From: Dolomedes plantarius
Taxonomy: Eukaryota > Arthropoda > Arachnida > Araneae > Dolomedidae
DNA: 64,000 nt
Direction of reading: 5' to 3'
NCBI GenBank assembly: GCA_907164885.2
Contig: OU015499.1
Span: 164,571,629 to 164,635,628 of the forward strand
This document shows positions 56,890 to 64,000 of the stretch, piece by piece. The number at the start of each line of letters is the position of its first letter. The first letter of the stretch is position 1. The notes below the pieces were generated by a model that searched no databases, was not told where the DNA came from, and saw only the letters and a program-made list of their open reading frames with translations. The position numbers and the translations under genes are program-made.

Positions 56890-58860
56890 GCGAATACACA
56901 TGCCCATATACATGTGCATATGGAAAAAAAAGTAATCCATGTTTAAGGAGACGATATTGAATTTACAGAGAAACTTCTACTTAAACTAAACAATCACTGT
57001 TAATAGTCACAGCCCCGTTATTTTCACTGTCTATCATTATTATGTATTGAGTCTTACATTTGTTGCAAACACAAAGTACATATGAGCGTGAATGATTAAA
57101 AAAAAATTATATTCCTGCAGACACGGTCTTGGTTCATTCATGTCGGGCAGTAAGAATAGAAAATACCTTCTCAAACATGGCTCAATAATGAAAAAGTTTA
57201 GGCAAAAACAATGTTTATTGACGTCAACAAAAACACCAAGTAACAATAAAAACCATCATAATGCGATACACACTTGGAAAAACTACTCCTGTTCCAAAAA
57301 ATGAAATGATCAAACTATGAGTAAAAAAGCCTTATAATGAAACATAAACATGTGAACTGAAGTGACTTCACAATATGTAAATTTCCTTGGTATATAAGAT
57401 ATTTCATCAGACGATGTGTGTGCTATTCTGCTTGTGTAATGTTATCTATGTAAATAAATGTTTCTTTGGTTTAACAAGACTATTATTTCAATTTGCATGC
57501 CTCTCTTGTTTGCTGAAAAAACGTAATCTTATTCTACAGACAAATATTTATTTAAAACGTATATCTTTACAGTTATCCGTCATGCTATTCACATGAACAG
57601 CGTAGAATATTAACAAAGTATAATAATGACTCTTAGAAAATTACAAAAACACTAGAAGGTAACCCGTCATAATACTAATAATGACGTCATAATGGAGAAA
57701 GTATATGAAAGTTAAAAAATATCTCGAATTATCTAACAATATTGCATTTAATCCACACCTTGTAAAAGCAAACCCTTTCATTATTTTTTATTTATTTAGT
57801 TTTTCATGCGATTGGAGTAGTAGACTGCCCTCCAGTTTTTTACAGATCACTACACCATATGAATACTTGAGCTACTTGATTCATTCACATTCAAGTATGT
57901 TTACTTTCAGAATTCATCGCAAAAGTAAACAGATTTTTAAAAACTGTTAAATATACAGCTAAAAGCATCCAATTTTTTTTAGTTCTGAATGTTTTATAGA
58001 AAAATAGGCTGAACAAACGTGATTTGATGGAGAAGATAATAGTTTTTAGGTAAGAAAAAATTCTGATCCACATCTGAAATTGAAATTAAGCCTAACCGGC
58101 TGTTTGTTTACTGAGGGCTTCAATTGAAAGATGAGTACAGCCCGGAAGCGTTATACAGAGACAACGACTATTATATATATAATTCCACGCCGTCAGAGCA
58201 TGTTGCCATTCAGCAACTTAAAAATACTTTTAACACAATCTCAACCGTAACCATGGAGTCGTAACATCTTATGTACAAGGCAAAATGACGTTTAATGTTG
58301 AGGGTTACAATTCTGCATAAAATAAGTCTGTCGGAATCGACAAAGCTATCGACTTTCAATCGAGCAAACAAATTTAATGTTTCGGCATAAAACAACTAAA
58401 TAAATTTAATAGAACCAGTTTAAGCATAAAATAAGCACAAAAAAAAAATCAGAAACCTTCTGTTTTGATCAGCTGAACACTTTCATTTAGTTTCAGCTTC
58501 ACCCACAAGACATGGTTAGTGGCTTTCTATCCAGGCTGAAAGTTTATGTATCAACCAAGTACCTTTCACAGAAATGCAAATATCAACAAATTATTTCTTG
58601 TCTTTGCCATAAACTGGGCGCATTTCTCCTCTAAATGCCCACACAAATATTCAGATATTTTTTTATGTATTTCAACTTTACCAAACCCACAAAATCATGT
58701 AGGTCATTAGGAAGAATTTCCAAGATGCCAAAATACCCTACATTACTCACAAAAAGACAGAATACACAACCCTGAATTAAGAGGGGAAACATTTAAAAAG
58801 AAAAAATAATTGCATATCCATAAGACTTGAAACTTTAATGATAGCAAAAAAAAACTGTGC
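56890..58860. other. No recognisable gene
   Basis: AT-rich; ORFs up to about 80 codons without domain or conserved context. Confidence 0.55.
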
Positions 58861-58861
58861 A

Positions 58862-59265
58862 ACTTACATATACGTGTGTATTTGCAATGCATTTAGAAAT
58901 GAATGGAAATTAAGAAATAAGACTTGAAAATTTAATGTTAGCATCTTACATACATATACTTTAAACTGACATATACTTCTGTATTTGCAATGTAATTTAA
59001 TGTAAGAAAATTTTATGTTAGCAATCAAATGCCGCTTATATACATTGCTGCATTTGCAATGTTTTTCGAAATCAGTGGAAATTAAGATTTGAGCATTTAA
59101 TATTAGCAACCAAATGTTCATATACCCCTATATTTATAATGTTTTAGAAATGAGTTGAAATTAAGATTTGAAAATCTTATGTTTGCAATCAAATGTGCAA
59201 CTATATATATAGATTTATTTATTTCCAATACATTTAGAAATCAAAGAAAATTAAGGATTACATTG
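58862..59265. repeat. Degenerate tandem repeat, ~5 units of about 80 bp
   Basis: Units share TATTTGCAATG-ATTTAGAAAT, GGAAATTAAGA-TTGAAAATTTAATG, TTAGCAA-CAAATG and an ATATAC spacer. The copies are diverged. Confidence 0.8.
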
Positions 59266-60351
59266 CAAATCTAACACAGGATGGCCAAAATCTAGAACAA
59301 TACTGTTAAAAATCACTATAAGTAACTCAAAATGTCAACATCAACCAATATTCAAGCGAATGATCGAAGCTTTTCATATACCATGCATGTATGATGCAAA
59401 ACTACTTTTCTATAAAAATTCTATTGACATAAGCTTTAGATTGTTTATGAAACAAAAATTTCTGATGTGTGGTGATAACATTTTTTAGTATAGCAGAAAA
59501 ATCTTAAATATACTTTAGTTTTTATTTCTTTTAAAAGATATGGAACTCATGGTCTTGTTTGAAATGCCATAGCTTTAATTTTAATCATCACTGCAAATAT
59601 GCATAAACAGTGATAAACTAGCAAACATGGCATCATAAAGACATTTAGGGTTCATATATTTATATGAGTGATTATAATACACAATCACCACTTCTTATAT
59701 TCTCCCAATAAACTAAAAAGCAGTGGCTACATGTTTCAAATGAATTACCAATTCATAATCAGACCAAGTAGCATTGGTATGATTCTCTGGTATTGCTTCT
59801 AGTATTGTTGAATGCAATGGATGGTGTTTATTTAATTATGATATTTATATTTTTAATTTTAAGTATATCAATATGGATGAATTTTCTAAAATGAAGACTG
59901 CTGATTCTTTTTATGAGGATGTACTTTTAAATTAATTATATGGAGGTACTTTGACTGATTTCCGAATGGTACACACTGTGATAAATAATGGTTGGTTAGA
60001 TGATAGTTCATCTGATTAAAATTACAATTTTGACACAGGGATCATTAAAATGGTACAAAACATTTCAAACAGAATCTGACAGTGAGATATTGTGATTTTG
60101 AGTACAGAAAATGACATTTAACTATCCTAGAAACACTGTGCCGATACAAGTGTTTCAGCAATAAATATTGAACATAATGATCTACAAAATTAGTGAATTT
60201 ACAGAATTAATTTTTGCTTTCTCACTGCAGCTGAAACTGCAGATTTGGTGTTCTACAACCAAATGCTTACATAAAATAAAGCCCCTGATGATAATTCATA
60301 ATAGATGGAAGTTCCCAATATTGGTTTAAAAAAATTTCATGATTTATGAAC

Positions 60352-60430
60352 ATTAATGAGACACATGAAAAAGACCGAATGGATCAAATAATCCTTTACT
60401 TGAAAGCTTAATTAATTGTGACGTATATGA
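60352..60430 (+). repeat. Direct repeat, copy 1 (partner 61200-61280)
   Basis: Shared core GGATCAATAATCCTTTACTTGAAA-CTTAATT (spelled GGATCAAATAATCCTTTACT and onward in both) and surrounding TGAGACA-ATGAAAA. The copies are about 850 bp apart. Confidence 0.75.
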
Positions 60431-60519
60431 AGAACTACCAAACTTTTTTAACACTAAATGCATACATGAGCTGTTTACAAGCCAAATCGATTTATGTCAC
60501 TTTTTGAATTTTTTAAAAT

Positions 60520-60690
60520 TTTAGTGTCAAAGCAATAGACTGATTCCTAAGATTTTATATTCATAAAACATTTCAACAATAATAAGGATTTACACCAATA
60601 AATGACATTTCTTTTGGCCATTGAATAATAAGTAAATTCACAAACAAATCTAGCTAACTCAATACTTTAATCTAAATGATTGCTTTAATG
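60520..60690 (+). repeat. Dispersed repeat, copy 2 (partner 36525-36690)
   Basis: Same-orientation match to the segment beside the small ORF near zinc-finger gene A, about 24 kb away. Confidence 0.65.
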
Positions 60691-61638
60691 CAACACAGTA
60701 GAAATAACTTGATGATAATGGTAAATTGCTTAGTATCGCTTCATCATACAAAAAGTAAAATAATCAATTACAGTGTCACTGCTGAAGAAGTAAGTACTTG
60801 TGAATTATTAAGCAATTATTTAATTTCTTTTCTATAATAAAAAAATAATTTGAAGACTGAATTGGAAGTTACTACTTTTTATCTCTTGTCATATCAATTC
60901 ACTCCCTTAGTCATATAAAATTTTTAATAATAATACAGATGACTCCAGGCATATTCTATCTAATACATCTTATACATGGTTAGATAAAATTTCCATCTGC
61001 AATAATATATTCTACAATGTGTCTTTCAATTGATATTTTCAAAGGAATTTTAAAAAGCAATGTCTAATATTTTATCACTTTACTCCACTTTTTGCATTAT
61101 GGCGTGAATCGATTTGGGAAGTAAATGGCTCATATACTATAGATACTATATAATAATAGGAAGTTATACAGAGCACTTCAAAAGAATTTTTTAATTTAAT
61201 AACAATAATGGGACAGATGAAAATGTCCCACTGGATCAAATAATCCTTTACTTGAAAACTTAATTTACTATGACATATGAATTATGAGCATATCTTCATA
61301 TATTTCATTATTCTAACCATAATTTTCAAATTCCACATGATGAAAAGAGACTTCTGTGAGTTATGAGCCTGTCATAAGTAACTTTATTCAAAAAGAGGTA
61401 AATTAGTAAAAATCACAGCTGGTAAGTCATGTTAGGTTATGTGTCTACTTTTCAGTCAACAGTAGGTAACAAGAAAATTTTTTGAACATTTCAAAAGCAG
61501 TAAAAATTTAACTAATATTTATGCGTTCAGACTTATTATACAAAAAAGAATCTCAGTGATTAAACAGAATTTACCCAGAAAATAAGATGCTTTCTCCCGA
61601 ACAATAGATTTCATGAAATATATACCATTACTCTATTA

Positions 61639-61836
61639 CAGTGGTTCTCAACCTTTTTATACCTATGCCTCCTCTTTGGATGATCTTCCTATGCTCCAAA
61701 GACATATATAGAGTAATATCCCAAAGTTACGGGATATCCCTGGGGAGGGAAGGGGGAGCGTTTAAAGGATAAAAATATTTATAATGCAATTTCTATTTCT
61801 TTCGGAGGTGGGCAGGGACCCTTCCCCTAGGTGCAC

Positions 61837-61839
<3 letters not shown>
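61639..61839. mobile_element. Solo hAT-like end followed by a dispersed GC-rich repeat
   Basis: CAGTGGTTCTCAACCTTTTT at 61639 is a classical hAT terminal sequence. No opposite end or transposase was found. 61740-61835 (poly-G/C patches around ATAATGCAATTTCTATTTCT and ending TAGGTGCACCACT) matches 11130-11320 in reverse complement. Confidence 0.6.

Positions 61840-61904
<65 letters not shown>
61840..61904. repeat. Long (TA)n microsatellite
   Basis: About 32 uninterrupted AT units. Confidence 0.95.
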
Positions 61905-61907
<3 letters not shown>

Positions 61908-63240
61908 GGATGGGAGTTGGAAATATATATATTGGGGGGGGGGGAGAATGAAGGTGACACCTGGCTAAATTTGACCCTTATGGTACCAGTTTAAACCAGA
62001 GCAGCATACACCGGAGCTTGCAGCCATCTATAGACATGGTCTGGAATGTTCCAGCCAGGTACAGTCCAGAGTCACAAAAACAACAACAAACTATTATATC
62101 CCGTAGTTAGAGGATTATTTCGAAATCCTGACAAGAAATATTGATAGTATGAATTTTAATTTTATGAATGGACAATAAATATAACAACTGGTATATGAAT
62201 ATACTGCAAGCTAATTTTCAGGTTTACTAACTTCCTGTATGGTGCTCTATGATTAAAAGTAGTCAACAAATTTCCCTGAGTAATAGAAGGAATGTCTCCA
62301 CAGAAGTGTCTACACATGAGCAACAACAGCAAGGTTTACTATTTACTATTATTTTAGTTTTTATAGAATAACCAAGACAGGAGTAAAAAGTTATAAAAGA
62401 GATTTTCCATCTGAAATTTTGAGAGTGAAATGAAAGTAAAATAAAAAATAATAATACAATTGATAAAGAGAGCATTTTGAACCTCTAAGAGCACATCTAT
62501 TTATGATCCTACATTATGAAATACCTCCTACATGAATAGTGCCACTGTATTTTCAAAAACACATATAATGCATACATCTGATTTTTACTACTAAAGGTAG
62601 CACATGTATATGTTTGATTTCTGCATATTATATTAAGTAACAGAAAGCTTAATAATAAATTATATAAACTGAAAAATCTTTTAATTGTATAGCTAGCTAA
62701 TTGAGATTAAGAAAGAGCTTTCTTAATCTCAATAACATATACCACCATCTGTTTATATATATTCTACTGCAGAGCATAATCAAATTCCCTTTTTGAATAA
62801 AGAAAACAAAACTTGGTTGATTAGGTATTTTTTGGTTAATGGAGCACCATTGGACATGAAACGTAAATATTACAATAATACAAAAAATTTTGGATTTAGA
62901 AAATAAATGACTATTTTATAAAATCCAAAATGAATACAAAAAACAGAGACAAATACAGAAATTCACAATCAAGAAAATTACAAGATGAATATTACCACAT
63001 AAATTTCAATTACAGAGGAAGAAAAAAGCTATCAATTTCTTTTATCACTGCCAAACACATTTCAACATCCTCACGCAATCCCTGCCACATGAATTAAATT
63101 CTGTACGGATCTAGTATATCTGTAATAATATATATTTCATGAACTTTTTTTATGGCGGGCAGTACAATGTTGATGTTTATTTTACTATTTTGGTTGATGT
63201 CAATTTTACTATTTTACAATGTCTTGGAGCACTACAGTCA
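61905..63240. other. No recognisable gene
   Basis: AT-rich, with a poly-G run near 61935 and a perfect 16-bp hairpin at 62700-62733. Confidence 0.5.
62700..62733. repeat. Perfect 16-bp hairpin with 2-nt loop
   Basis: ATTGAGATTAAGAAAG at 62700-62715 and its exact complement at 62718-62733, separated by AG. Confidence 0.92.
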
Positions 63241-63249
63241 TTTTTTTCT

Positions 63250-63400
63250 ACACGACGGCTAATTAGACAGGGACCTATAGTTTAAAGCCGACCCCGAACG
63301 GCTACAAACATCCATGACAAGAGTGGGACTTGAACCCACAGACTCTGGTACCATATGCCAGCACCCGATTTTACAACAATGTTCACCCACTAATTCTCAA
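63250..63400 (-). mobile_element. tRNA-derived SINE fragment
   Basis: On the minus strand an A-box-like CTGGCATATGG (about 63352-63362) precedes a B-box GGGTTCAAGTCCC (about 63327-63339), then GTAGCCGTTCGGGGTCGGCT. The promoter layout is the same as the SINE at 22056-22320, but it is a different or diverged subfamily. Confidence 0.65.
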
Positions 63401-64000
63401 TGATGTCATTATCTAGCTGTTCGTGATGTGAAATGAACAAGTTACCACATTTGGTGATTTGGCACAAAATTAAGATTAGCACCCGGTTAACCAAACATTA
63501 TCATTGATTTTTGTAACATACTGAATTCCCCTATTATTCACTATTGATTTTAATGTCACTATAATTTTTCTAGTTTAGGTTATTTTGCTTTTATAATATG
63601 CTTGTACAGAGATCAAAAGTAAGAACCAAAATATTTTTATAAAAGTTTCAACAGAAAATGTAAAATAATAAATATAATCTTTGTTAAATTTTCAGAGTAT
63701 GTTGAAATTATTTACACTGAGCTAAAATCTAAATATAAGTTGTGCTCTATGAAATACAACTGTTAAATTTTCAAAACAAAAATGAGTAACAGAGATTAGT
63801 TGTAATTAGTATACCTATAATATATTTATAAACTAATAATTATTAAAGGATTAAAAGTATAACTTCAGATAAATCATTAATTGTTAATTAATAAGGTTAA
63901 ATATTTAAGTTAATTTCAATTTTTGTTATAAAGGTACTGCTATTAACCACTGTTTTCAATAACAGTTTTACAACTCTTTAAAATAAATACCATCCACTAA
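63401..64000. other. No recognisable gene
   Basis: AT-rich sequence to the window end, with nothing supportable in either strand. Confidence 0.5.

Larger units (their letters stand above)
59266..61638. other. No clear gene; possible decayed coding remnant at 59870-60060
   Basis: 59873-59935 reads MDEFSKMKTADSFYEDVLLN and continues after a stop as LYGGTLTDFRMVHTVINNGW. This reads like protein but matches no family I can name. The rest is AT-rich. A repeated ~80-bp segment and a dispersed repeat are listed separately. Confidence 0.35.

Noticed and set aside
57705..57950. 81-codon plus-strand ORF
   Set aside because: No domain, no conservation within the window and no splice or start context; expected by chance in AT-rich DNA.

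Overview
This is eukaryotic, AT-rich (by eye about two thirds A+T), gene-poor and transposon-rich DNA. Introns with GT/AG borders, tRNA-derived SINEs, Tc1/mariner, hAT, piggyBac and P-type transposons, (TA)n microsatellites and intronless C2H2 zinc-finger arrays all point to an arthropod. A spider or other chelicerate is my guess, but the sequence does not prove it. No prokaryotic or organellar features were seen.

Layout. (1) About 100-25030 is one very large, diverged imperfect palindrome centred near 10392. Long stretches of the left arm align, reverse-complemented and in mirrored order, with the right arm. The centre has two mirrored splice donors and looks like a divergent promoter. Short exons conserved in both arms point outward, so I read it as an old head-to-head duplication of one multi-exon gene. 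Some left-arm exons stay open, while the right copy carries stops and frameshifts. I do not recognise the protein. The arms carry different insertions: a 1.4 kb element with a perfect 10-bp target duplication (10831-12235), and in the right arm a LINE containing a hAT containing a Tc1-like element and a SINE. (2) 25100-26535 is a piggyBac-like relic. (3) 26670-29020 is a plus-strand zinc-finger array with 12 intact fingers, flanked by decayed fingers. (4) 29600-34600 holds Tc1/mariner remnants and a full SINE with a 12-bp target duplication. (5) 34615-48450 is a minus-strand family of three paralogous C2H2 zinc-finger genes: A (broken), B (391 aa, open) and C (481 aa, open). Each has a conserved acidic N-terminus, and about 0.7-1 kb of 5' flank is shared. 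An 87-bp minisatellite lies in that flank, with 2 units upstream of C and about 18 upstream of B. Other Tc1/mariner elements have landed between the genes. (6) 48673-49890 is a Tc1-like element with both ends and a dead transposase. (7) 50674-56877 is a 6.2 kb hAT-type element with a perfect 8-bp target duplication, interrupted by a THAP-domain P-element-like transposase gene with a recognisable intron. (8) 57000-64000 has no recognisable gene, only local repeats, a hAT-like end, a long (TA)n tract and a SINE.

Nearly all coding signal here is either transposon-derived or zinc-finger. The plausible host genes are zinc-finger genes B and C, the 12-finger plus-strand array, the unidentified outward-facing gene of the palindrome, and perhaps a small membrane-anchored ORF at 36261-36506.
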